Positions 34,976-43,776 of a stretch of 64,000 bases of DNA are shown piece by piece; positions within the stretch are counted from its first letter, which is position 1, and every line of letters starts with the position of its first letter. This DNA is from Hemerocallis citrina. Its lineage: Eukaryota > Streptophyta > Magnoliopsida > Asparagales > Asphodelaceae. The translations under genes and the position numbers were made by a program. The stretch is taken from contig CM030365.1 of NCBI GenBank assembly GCA_017893485.1, positions 27,116,289 to 27,180,288 of the forward strand, given 5' to 3'. Below the pieces are notes generated by a model. It saw only the letters and a list, made by a program, of their open reading frames with translations, had not been told where the DNA came from and did not search any database.

Positions 34976-35570
34976 GACTTGTCTCTTTAGTGCTTCGATC
35001 TCTGCACTCCTATCTGAGCCTTCTTAACTCGGTCATTCAGACTCGGTTGCAATTCCAGACGTGCCAAAATCGTGCTCAAATCTTGAACAATTATTTCAAT
35101 ACCGGATTGTCTGATCTCGTCATCTAGCTCTCTACTTGTTGTAATGAGCATGACTATACTCCATTTTCTTCTTAGCACATCCGCTATGTTATTGGATTTT
35201 CCTGGATGATATCATATCTCTGACATGATGTCTTCCAAAACCTCCAACCATCGCCTCTGCCTGAGATTCAAATCTTTTTGCTGGTAGATATACTTTAGGC
35301 TGTTATGGTCGGTGAACATCTCTACCTTCGTCCCATAGACATAGTGCCGCCACAACATCAGAGCAAAAATCATTGCTGCCAATTCCAAGTCGTGTGTCAG
35401 ATAATTCTTCTCATGTGGTCGAAGTTGCCTTGATCCGTACGGTATGACCTTCCCCTCTTGCATTAGAACACATCTGAATCCCAAAAAATGAGGCATCACT
35501 GTAGAACACATACCCCTTATCTGGTTGAGGCAGAACCAAAATGGGTGCAGAAACAAATTTGTTCTTCAGC
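34976..35570 (-). pseudogene. RH: Element B RNase H
   Basis: Open stretch 35556-35212 holds [47 protein letters not shown], and [25 protein letters not shown]. The first catalytic Asp region (YSDAS in relatives) is shifted out of frame just before it. The end VADALSRK equivalent is at about 35160-35180 with a damaged frame. EDIMSEI is followed by a stop. Confidence 0.85.
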
Positions 35571-36535
35571 TCCTAAAAGCTCCCTTCACATTTGTCAGTC
35601 CAATCAAAGCTCACGTTCTTCTTGGTCAGTGCTGTAAGTGGTACAACAATTCTTGCATAGTTTTGGATGAACTTCCTGTAGTACCCCATCTTGCCCAAGA
35701 AACTCCTGACCTCCTTTACAGTCCTCAGCTGAAGCCAACTCTTCACTGCCTCGAATTTCTCTGGATCTGTAGCCACTCCTTCCTTAGGAAGGACATGGCC
35801 CAAGAATGCCACTTCTGATTTCTAGAATTCACACTTTGACAGCTTGGCATAAAGCTGATGCTCCCGTAGCTTGCTCAATATTGCAGTCAGATGCTCATCA
35901 TGCTCCTTTTCTGTTTTTGAATATACCAAGATGTCATCTAAGAAGACAACCACGAATGAATCGATGAATGGCCATAAGATACGGTTGATCATATCCATAA
36001 AGATTGCTGGAGCATTGGTCTCCCCGAATGGCATCACCAAAAACTCATAATGCCCGTGCCAAGTTCGGAATGCTGTCTTGGGTATATCTTCTTCCTTGAC
36101 CCAAACTTGATGATAACCTGAATGTAGGTCATTCTTTGAGAACACAGTCGCTCCCTGGAGCTGATCAAATAAGTCGTCGATCCTAGGAATAGGGTACTGG
36201 TTCTGAACCGTAACCTTGCTCAACTCCTGGTAATGATGCACATTCTTGCGGTCCCATCCTTCTTCTTCACAAATAGTACGGGTGCTCCCCAAGGTGAAGC
36301 ACTTGGCCTGATGAATCCCTTCTATAGAAGCTCTTCAATTTTCTCCTTGACTTCTCTCTGCTCCACGGTTGCCATCCGATATGATGTCTTAGACACTGGT
36401 GTGCTGCCTGGCTGGACAGTAATGCTGAACTCCACATCCCTGTCCATGTTATTCTTCCAAAAACACGCGAGGAAATTTGCGTACGATTGGTATCATCTTG
36501 ACTTCACTGGGCACCCGCACTCTAGTTGCAGCAGT
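35571..36535 (-). pseudogene. RT: Element B reverse transcriptase
   Basis: 36292-35822 carries [46 protein letters not shown], and [21 protein letters not shown], with both catalytic Asp in the FLDD box (A has lost one). A stop interrupts at KCEF (35820), and the thumb continues 35812-35573 ([35 protein letters not shown]). The fingers upstream of 36292 are split by frameshifts ([15 protein letters not shown] equivalent at about 36240-36290 is out of frame). Confidence 0.9.
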
Positions 36536-36544
36536 AAGAATAAC

Positions 36545-36921
36545 TTAACTCTGCTTCTTCTTTCCTTGAAACACAAGTTCTGGTCCTCTAGATGATATAA
36601 CGGCTACCCTCTTCTCCTTGTAGTCGTTGCTAGCCTTGTGCCTGGACATCCAATCCATTCCAATAATTACGTCCGTCCTTGCAAAGCTCAGCTCTAGCAA
36701 ATATATACTCAGGGTCTTTCCATCAAATTGGAGTTTACATCCCTTATAGCACAAATTCGTAGGGAGAGTCGCTCCAGACGGGGTAGCAATCAATAAAACT
36801 GATTCCGGAGTTGCCTCGTAGGTGCGTTTCAACCTTTTTGAACATACGTCAGACACAAATGAATGTGATGAGCCACTATCAAATAAAACAGTTGCATAGA
36901 TTCCATTTATATTAATCCATC
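36545..36921 (-). pseudogene. PR: Element B aspartic protease
   Basis: Starts right after the putative intron: WININGIYATVLFDSGSSHSFVSD keeps the catalytic [22 protein letters not shown] and [17 protein letters not shown] follow. The open stretch ends at a stop after QGKKKQS (36545). Better preserved than A's copy. Confidence 0.9.
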
Positions 36922-37005
36922 CTGTTTGCAAAAAAGTGTTTACATCATTATCTTATGTCAAAATATTCAAATATTATAGTAACAAAGCCTTAGTTCTTCA
37001 CCTAC
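36922..37005 (-). other. Putative spliceosomal intron between gag and protease of element B
   Basis: 84 bases opening GTAGGTGAAG and ending TTTTTTGCAAACAG on the minus strand. Removing it joins the last gag codons (GVITG) to WININGIY in phase 1, with the Gly codon split G|GA. It matches the intron-like gaps in A and D by position and phase. Confidence 0.7.
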
Positions 37006-38104
37006 CGGTGATGACTCCCTTGTCTTCATCGGCGTCCTCCTCAGTAAGTGCAAATACTCGCCCTTGGCGGGAAATTCCCTTCCCTTTGCTGTTTGCCTTT
37101 GGAGCCGGCCTACTGTTGCCCCTCCGAAGCTGGGGACAGTCTTGCCGAACATGGCCAATCTTCCCGCAATTGTAACAGGTGCGGGTATCATTATGAGGGT
37201 TCTTCTTGGGGCAATGATTCTGAAAATGTCCTGGCTCGCCGCATAAGAAACAACTTCCTGGCTTGGTGTCTCCAGTCTTGCCAACAGTCCTTGGAAACTT
37301 CTGATTCCGACCCTGGTTCCTGAATGTAGATGCAGGTGCAGGCCTCTTCCCTTTGTTCCATGCTCCGATGTTTGCTTGTGGTTCAGGCCCCCTATTCATA
37401 TCCACCTCCGTCGTAGTTGCACGGCGGACCAGCTTCTCAAACCTCCAGATGCAAAAGGCTTTTTGGTTCTCAGTATGGGCCTAAGCCCCGTGCTCGAACC
37501 TCTTGGTATTCTTTCACCTCATCCTGTACCATTTCAGGAGCACGACGGGAAAGCTGGGTGAACTTGGTTTCGTATTCACAAACCATCATGCTTCCCTATT
37601 TTAGGTTGAAGAACTCCATGGCCTTCTCTTCTTGCACATCCAGCGGGAAATAGTGCTACCTGAACTCTGCTAGGAAATCCTTCCAGGTAATGGGCCCTTC
37701 GACCATGCCTCTCTTCACTGACTGCCACCACACCCTGGTGTCTTTTTCCAGCAGAATACTCGCCAACCTGACCTTGCTGTCATTGGGTGTCAGCATCACC
37801 TCGAACACGGTCTCAACTTAACGAACCCAATTGTCAGCCGCTGTCGAGTCTGCCTTTCCCTAAAAAATGGGCGGCCTCATCCTTTGGAAGGATTCGACCA
37901 TCCTGATGGGGTCGGTAGCTGCTATACCATGGTTACCTACGGGTGCTCCCTGTTGCTGCAAATGATTCAGTTTGCCTAAGCTAGGTCACCAAAAGCCTGG
38001 TACATACGAGCGAATTCTGTCCCTATATCCAAACCTGTGCCATTTCCTCCACTACCTTCGCCCTCAATCGGATCGATCCTACCGCTCCTTATTCTGCGAG
38101 ACAT
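37006..38104 (-). pseudogene. gag: Element B gag
   Basis: ATG at 38104 (MSRRIRSGRIDPIEGEGSGG, close to C's gag start), then MYQAFGDLA and a stop. The capsid core is readable across frames (ITWKDFLAEFR, VMRYE-like stretch) with several stops. The last third is intact: MDMNRGPEPQANIGAWNKGK to GRVFALTEEDADEDKGVITG (37405-37006), with two CCHC knuckles, CFLCGEPGHFQNHC and CYNCGKIGHVRQDC. The upstream bases ttctctatcag|ATG look like a splice acceptor. Confidence 0.9.
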
Positions 38105-38331
38105 CTGATAGAGAAAAATAACGGAACATGCAAAGCCATCATATTGTGATATTGCGAAAACAACATTCATCCAATCTCAACATGCACATAAGACTTGTAA
38201 AAAACATAAAGCTAAACTTCATTTCCCTATAATCATTTATCTTACATATGCATTATCTTCCTTACATTTATATCATATAAATAGGAAGCAAAATATCAAA
38301 GCAGCAAAATATCCTACGGGCACCTAACTGC
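38105..38331 (-). other. Element B leader segment between extra ORF and gag
   Basis: A T-rich 227-base stretch on the minus strand that ends CTCTATCAG before the gag ATG, like a 3' intron end. A possible donor, GTGCCCGTAGG, lies just upstream at about 38315-38325. Element C has no counterpart to this segment. Confidence 0.4.
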
Positions 38332-38854
38332 CTAGTCGGTACTACTAGTCTCTCCTGCTGGGTCCCCTCTAGCAAGCGGTGGTGCAAGCAGAGTCTGCAG
38401 TTCTGTGATCTGCGCCTGAAGCTTCGCGCACCTGCGCTCTAAGCACGCAAATAGCACATAGTGGGCGTGCTTCAGGATCACCATCCTGCGGTCGGCCCTC
38501 ATCTTGGCCCTCCTTAACTCCCCCACTACCCTTTCATTGCTGTGGGTCACAAACTCACACGAGTCCATCCTTTTCTTGAGACAGACATGCCACCAACCCA
38601 TGTCGAGATATCGCGAATGACCTGCTCAAGGACCTGCTCTACTAGGGTAAGCTGGGGAGATGGCAGGGGTGCGTGTACTGGGATCGGGTCCCCTACAAGG
38701 GCATCCCCTGCTGTGGCAGCTTGGTGGCCCCGTTGGCCAATCCGGCCCCAATCGGTGACTCATCCCCATCTGAGATGGGCTCCAAGTCCGGGTCCACCTC
38801 GATCGCGATCCCGTGTGCCCATCCATTCCCTAAGGGAAATGCTCCATTCACCAT
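38332..38854 (-). pseudogene. Element B leader ORF of unknown function upstream of gag
   Basis: A GC-rich coding-like stretch inside the 5' leader, sense to B. It begins ATG 38854 directly after an acceptor-like TTCTTGCAG|G (MVNGAFPLGNGWAHG, VDPDLEPISDGDESPIG) and meets a stop at 38693. Neighbouring frames continue PVHAPLPSPQLTLVEQVLEQV and, from 38601, ERVVGELRRAKMRADRRMV, LERRCAKLQAQITELQTLL, ending GETSSTD*. The last part is charged and leucine-spaced, suggesting a coiled coil. Two frame changes are needed to read it through, so this copy is broken. I do not recognise the protein; Tekay elements are not known to me to need one here. Confidence 0.55.
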
Positions 38855-39020
38855 CCTGCAAGAAGTGGACACGGGAATTAGCATAGATATAGAAATATCA
38901 TAAAACATAAGTTGAAGGAACAACAGTATGAATTATAGTTATCTAAAACAAGCTAAAAAAAACCTAACTCCTACAAGGCATCCAAGTCTATTTCCTTATA
39001 TGTTGGACTACAAATTGAAG
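38855..39020 (-). other. Element B 5' leader, first part
   Basis: On the minus strand, collinear with C's leader (16097-16265): ACTTCAATTTGTAGTCCAAC, GTTGTTCCTTCAACTTATG, CTATATCTATGCTAATTCCC. In C the leader runs directly into the gag ATG; in B it runs into the extra ORF. Confidence 0.75.
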
Positions 39021-39035
39021 TCGGCTCTGATACCA
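39021..39035 (-). promoter_or_regulatory. Primer binding site of element B (initiator Met-tRNA type)
   Basis: TGGTATCAGAGCCGA on the minus strand, three bases after the LTR end. It is a clean match to the plant tRNA-iMet type site. Confidence 0.9.
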
Positions 39036-39038
39036 CTC

Positions 39039-39708
39039 TGTAACGCCCCGAACTTCCTATATGGGGAATTCGAGACACAAGCCAGGACCTTTACATTCAA
39101 TTAGTCACAATACACAGAAATTAGGAAAATTTTAAAACTTTTTACTAATACAATATTACAGGCCGAGTGTTTCCATTGATTCAATATTACATCAGAGTAT
39201 ACATGAATGAAAATGATAAACATCGAGCTCTTTACTTGTAGACCATGCCTTGACTAGAGTCCTCGGTCAGGATACTTGATCGTGATTAAAGCCTAGCCAT
39301 CCAATTTTTTATTAATCATGATAAAAAAATATTTTTTTGTCCAAAACATATACTAGATGATTTATACGAACGCATGAAATTGATACAATACGCGCAAGTA
39401 TAGATTAATAAGTGTACCGATAATTTTTGTTTGTTAAACCACACAATCCGTATAAAAATAAATTAATTCTGAAAATAATAACAAAAATAAATTTTACTGT
39501 CGGCTCGAAAGTTTCCAGTACCAAAATAGTATATCGCACAAACATATGGATTGGTATATATATACAGATGATGGTTATTAATTAAACTAAGTAATATCCA
39601 CCAAAAATATTTCAATTTCGAAAAATTAAATTAAAATAATAAAATAATAATAATAATAAATAATAAAAAATATATATATATTTATTATTAACTGATCGGG
39701 ATATTAGA
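39039..39708 (-). repeat. Element B 5' LTR, internally deleted
   Basis: Only 670 bp against about 4.6 kb for the 3' LTR. The left 225 bp match 7158-7385 and the right 425 bp match 33199-33581 plus the bases before 11365, so some 3.9 kb is missing from the middle. The deletion joint holds ggtcaggatacttgatcg, which belongs to neither LTR side. It ends ...ATTAGA where ATTACA is expected. Confidence 0.9.
39263..39283. other. Filler DNA at the element B 5' LTR deletion joint
   Basis: 21 bases identical and in the same orientation to 40012-40032 in element A's integrase tail, about 750 bp away. The first two or so bases (tc) are shared with the LTR side, as microhomology. Confidence 0.8.
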
Positions 39709-40158
39709 GCTAACAACCGCCAAAGAAAGCTAGAATTTGAGGAAGGCGGTTCCATGTTTCTCAAGGTGTCACCGACTAAGGGAGTTATCAGGTTCGGAAA
39801 GGGCGGAAAGTTAGCTCCAAGATATATTGGACCATACAAGATTCTGAAGAGAATTGGAAGGATAGGTTATAAGTTGGAGCTACCGGCCAAGCTATCCCAA
39901 GTGCGTGACGTGTTCCACGTCTCTATGCTACAAAAATATGTGCCAGATCCGAGCTATCGATTACTAGAAGTTCCGGGAGATCGACAGGTTAATCTTTCTT
40001 ACATGGAGCAATCGGTCAGGATACTTGATCGTCAGGATAAGGTGCTAAGAAACAAGATCATCTCGATGGTCAAGGTCCTCTGCAGGAATCAATTCGTGGA
40101 AGAAGCCACATGGGAGCCGGACAGCCGCATGAAGAGTTCATATCCGGACTTGTTTTAA
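39709..40158 (+). pseudogene. INT: Element A integrase C-terminal domain and chromodomain-like tail
   Basis: Resumes A's integrase after B's target duplication: [44 protein letters not shown] (GPY/F type), VRDVFHVSMLQKYVPDPSY, then the tail SVRILDRQDKVLRNKIISM, VLCRNQFVEEATWEPDSRM and SSYPDLF*. It is open from the junction to the stop at 40156-40158. This is the best-preserved part of A. The tail has the Tekay-type chromodomain-like ending, which in G and D reads the same way. Confidence 0.95.
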
Positions 40159-40229
40159 AAGTTTGTTTTCTTTTCTTTTTCTCCCACTTGTGTCGTTATG
40201 GGGACAGAACAATTCTAAGGAGGATGTAA
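40159..40229 (+). other. Element A 3' internal end with polypurine tract
   Basis: 71 bases from the stop to the LTR, ending AATTCTAAGGAGGATGTAA before TGTAATATCCCG. The purine run AAGGAGGA is the plus-strand primer site. Confidence 0.75.
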
Positions 40230-43200
40230 TGTAATATCCCGAATAACATAATACTTTTATGTATATAAATATCTGTATATATATTGTATTATTAATTATT
40301 TTGTCTGATTTATATGATTATATGAATATGAATGGTAATGTTCATGATTGTGCATATGAATGAGAGAATTGATACTGATACATACACTAGTATATATGTG
40401 TGATACATATGCAAATATTTATTTGTATGATACTGCATTAAATATTATTTTTCCATGTACTCAAATATAACCATTCATCACATCTCATCCTGATCAAGGG
40501 CTAAGATTAAGCCATGGGGGAAAAAATATCTCCAAAACCATGAGCAAAAAGCATGGTTTGCATGCAAACCACCTTGCCACTTGGCTCAACCCCCTCCCCC
40601 CATGTCCCCACTTGCCGGCCACACCCCCTAGCGACCCCCCCTCTATCTCTCACTTCATTTAAGCTCTCTCCATCACTCTCATTTTAGAAAATTTTGAAAA
40701 AAATACGCCCTAGTGAAAGAGAGAGGTAGAGTGTGAGAGAAAAAAGAAGAGAAAGTGATCAAGGAGGAGTTCTTGGAGGAAGGCAAAAGGAAGAGGCCAA
40801 GCTAACCATTCCAAGCTTCAATCGAATGGTGGGGAGTTCTCTGAACTCTAAATCTTATGTCCTGTTTTGATTCTTGAATCAAATTAGTAGTCGTAGTAAT
40901 GTATCTCATTGGTAGAGATAGATTGTTCAAAATCTGAACTTGAAAATAGAAAACACATTTGCATGCATGTATTCCCGAATTTCCAGAGAGCAATGTAGAT
41001 AGAATCTGACCTTTAAACTTTTTTAGCATAAACTTATAAATGTTTGGAGGCTACATGAATTATTTCAGATTTTCCTGACGTAATTTGATATTGTAAAGAA
41101 ATCACTTTGGTTGACTAGGTCGTAAGGCAGAGACTGGTTCTGTTTTTTACGAAACCTGAAATTGAAGAAATTTTTAGAATCTATTGATGCCAGACCTGTC
41201 TATGAAATTTTTATCGTAGTATCCTGCGTGAATTTAGATCCAACAAAAAAAGGTTGAAATTATTTTGATGACATTTGATACTTGTTAAAAATTGTTAAGA
41301 AAGAGTATTCATGATGGAGACTGGTAAACAGAGGAAATTTTGTACAGGATTGAAATAAGTAGAAATCATTGAATACTCGGAATCAGGATGAGACCTTTTG
41401 TGAATGATGTGCAAGATGATGTCTAGTTTCTGAAAATACAAATTTGGTAATCATTGGATATGTATGTGATTTATTGTGAATTTTAAGTAAATACTGTACA
41501 TAACTTAGTCAGAATTGACACACTGATGAAATTACAAGTCTATGGCTCTGTATGAGCAAAATTTGAGGAAATGTATAACTAAGAATTTATAGTAGACATT
41601 CTAAGCTTTCCAGCAGGCCTTGCATCAATAAATTCCTACAAGTAAAGTAACACTTATGATTTTTAGAAGGCTCTATTTGTTGAAGCACTTCATATATGGT
41701 TCTGTAGACCTGAGAAAGATGATTGTTTTATAGTATTCAAATAAAATAATTTGGAAATATGACCAACTAGGAAGTTGTAGAAGACATGTCAAGCTTTTCA
41801 TAGATTCTAGATTTGTGTCATTCAGATAAGCGATTATGTTTTTTTGCTATCGGGAAGGTGTAGCCAGTGTACAGGGAGTACACAGGCTGATAATTGTATG
41901 GCTTTTTAGAGCAACTAGATGGATGAATCTGATGCAATGGCCATCTAGAGAGTTGTAGCCTAAATTCTTAGCTTTCAGAATGGGCAATAACACCCAAATC
42001 CGAGTTATATTTTGAGAGCTATGTCCCTTTGAATTTCTGGACGGAATCAACTTAGTATTGAAATTCTAATTTTTGACTAAGTGTTGGAGAGTACAATTTT
42101 CTCCCCCCTTGTGGTTAAGGGTTAATGGTCTTACTATTGGGGATAATTAGTGATGTTACTTGTCTTAATGTGGTTAACTCCTAATGAGGACGTTTGTGAC
42201 TTGAGTTAGTCACTGGGGTAGAGTGATACCCTACGACTATCGATCCTAAGATTCGAAACTTCTGCATAGGCATTGGATGTTCGATTGGTGCCATCAAATT
42301 CATGCCAATGGAGGGTGAACACGGACCATTGAGAGGGACAAAATCCAAGATAGGGGAAGTGGCAAGCAGGAAAAAGTGTTACCGGGGCCACACGTCAATA
42401 GGCGGAATTAGATAACAACTTTTATCACCTGAATAATTAAAGTAAGTTTTGGAAAAGGGTATTGTGCTAGATACCTGTAATTTGAATTAGTACTAGTAGA
42501 CCATTGTCGGGTGTTGTACTTTTCCTATCGTAGGGATGCGGATTGTGTTCTCAGATATTGAGATCACAAATCGCGTATCTTGATCTGTTAATTTCTGAAG
42601 AGCCAGGGTAAAAAAAGGGAGAGAGACTACTATCAGATAAGGGGGTTAGATCATCGAGACCGTTAGATCTTCGAGACCGTCATGTTCTTATGTGCGTGGA
42701 CACAAACGGACCATGGGGCTGCTGTCTCGTGGATCTTGACGTCATGGGTGCATGGGTTTGTACCTATAAGTTCGTCGCAGCTTTTTGAGTGAGGTCCGGG
42801 CTCCGGGCACTATGTGGCAAATGCGATCACCACTAGACTGATTACAGTAACGAGCATACCGAATAACTGCAACCTCCTTAGACATGGTAAATCTATTAGG
42901 AACAAGACAAGTACATGAGTAGGATGCATGGAGAGGGTTCGAAATCCTAAGATTTGAGACAGACGGCTAGATTTGGGGCGCATGTAGTATGGGATGCATG
43001 AATTTTTCCAAAGTTTTGCTTGCATTAGAATAAGGCATGTGATTGATGCATTTAAATTGTTAGATCACATCACACAATAGCACTATAACCCGAATCCATT
43101 AATCCCTTGTTTCACATCACCTTTTCTCTTTCGCATAAATTTATGATCTGTGGTTGTCAGTTTGGAGATCGCTGCTATTATCAGCATTGTGTTAGTATAT

Positions 43201-43480
43201 GTACTGATGTTCCCAACCTTTTAGGTATTGGAAGCCGATCCACAAGTACAGCAGAGCTCGAGTTAGTCCAAGCATCCAAGTGACAATATTCAAGTGTTAT
43301 TTGTAAATTTGTAAATTTGTAAATCTTGTAAAAAAATTATTGGATTGTATCACTTGTAATTGTGACTATTACATAGAATAAAAGTTCTAATTTTCCTTTT
43401 TTTTATGTGATTGTAACTATTTGAAGTTCGAATCCTGGATTGTATCTTAAATTTCCGGTACAGGGATTTGGGGCGCTACA
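40230..43480 (+). repeat. Element A 3' LTR
   Basis: 3251 bp, TGTAATATCCCGAATAAC...GGGGCGCTACA. It carries the box GCGCATGTAGTATGGGATGCATG at 42978-43000 followed by TTGCATTAGAATAAGGCATG-like bases. No open frame of note. Its partner LTR is outside the window. Bases after 43480 (GATTG...) are an older LTR fragment. Confidence 0.85.
42978..43000 (+). promoter_or_regulatory. Conserved LTR box in element A 3' LTR
   Basis: GCGCATGTAGTATGGGATGCATG. Close copies lie in C (15477, 32590), B (minus, about 7609-7633), F (minus, two copies near 52848 and 52893) and G (minus, about 58868). It sits 450-600 bp before the LTR end in A, B, C and G. Function unknown. Confidence 0.55.
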
Positions 43481-43776
43481 GATTGTTAGGGTCTATTCCT
43501 AACTTCCAACAGGAGATTTGCAGTATGCACCTCCTATTCTTATCACTAGACCCCAGGAATTAACAAACGAGACTACGCCGCCCGTTCCCCTCAGGTGAGA
43601 CGGCGCCGCACATGTCCCCTTGACAGGTGAGTACAACCACCCAACTAGTGCCTATCCTTATAACTAAAATTGATGACATGTTCTAATCTTTAGGATACTA
43701 CTAGCTTACCAATCATAACTTAGAACTTATACACTGGTCATAGTTAAAGCAATTAATTATTTTTTATTAGTAAAAT
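43481..43776 (-). repeat. Diverged LTR remnant between elements A and D
   Basis: On the minus strand it contains GGTTGTACTC..., TCTCGTTTGTTAATTCC and similar bases that match the late part of the C and A LTRs (gggttgtacccttc, tctcgtttgttaatttc). Its ends are not LTR ends. It is a remnant of an older LTR in which A and D may have landed. Confidence 0.55.

Larger units (their letters stand above)
7158..39708 (-). mobile_element. Element B: Tekay/Del-like retrotransposon inserted in element A
   Basis: Read on the minus strand the order is 5' LTR (39708-39039, internally deleted), primer site (39035-39021), leader with an extra ORF, gag, intron, protease, RT, RNase H, integrase, polypurine tract and 3' LTR (33581-33199 plus 11365-7158). 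The 3' LTR is split by element C. Both LTR outer ends and the target duplication are present, so the whole insertion is defined. B's own DNA is about 10.7 kb of the 32.5 kb span. Stops in gag and pol show that it is no longer autonomous. Confidence 0.9.
185..43480 (+). mobile_element. Element A: Tekay/Del-like Ty3/gypsy retrotransposon, nested host, 5' LTR outside window
   Basis: Pieces of one element lie in order on the plus strand: gag (185-651), protease, RT, RNase H and integrase N-part (to 3272), integrase middle (6766-7157), integrase C-terminal part plus chromodomain-like tail (39709-40158), polypurine tract and 3' LTR (40230-43480). The coding sequence resumes across both insertions once one copy of each target duplication is discounted (TTACA at 3268-3272/6766-6770; GCTGA/GCTAA at 7153-7157/39709-39713). 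About 7.6 kb of the 43 kb span is A itself. Many stops and frameshifts, plus loss of catalytic residues in protease and RT, show that it is dead. It is the oldest level of the nest. Confidence 0.9.

Noticed and set aside
43481..43500. Primer binding site after the A 3' LTR (GATTG like C's GATTGGTATC)
   Set aside because: The match stops after five bases and no gag follows; A's internal domain lies to the left, so this LTR is the 3' one.
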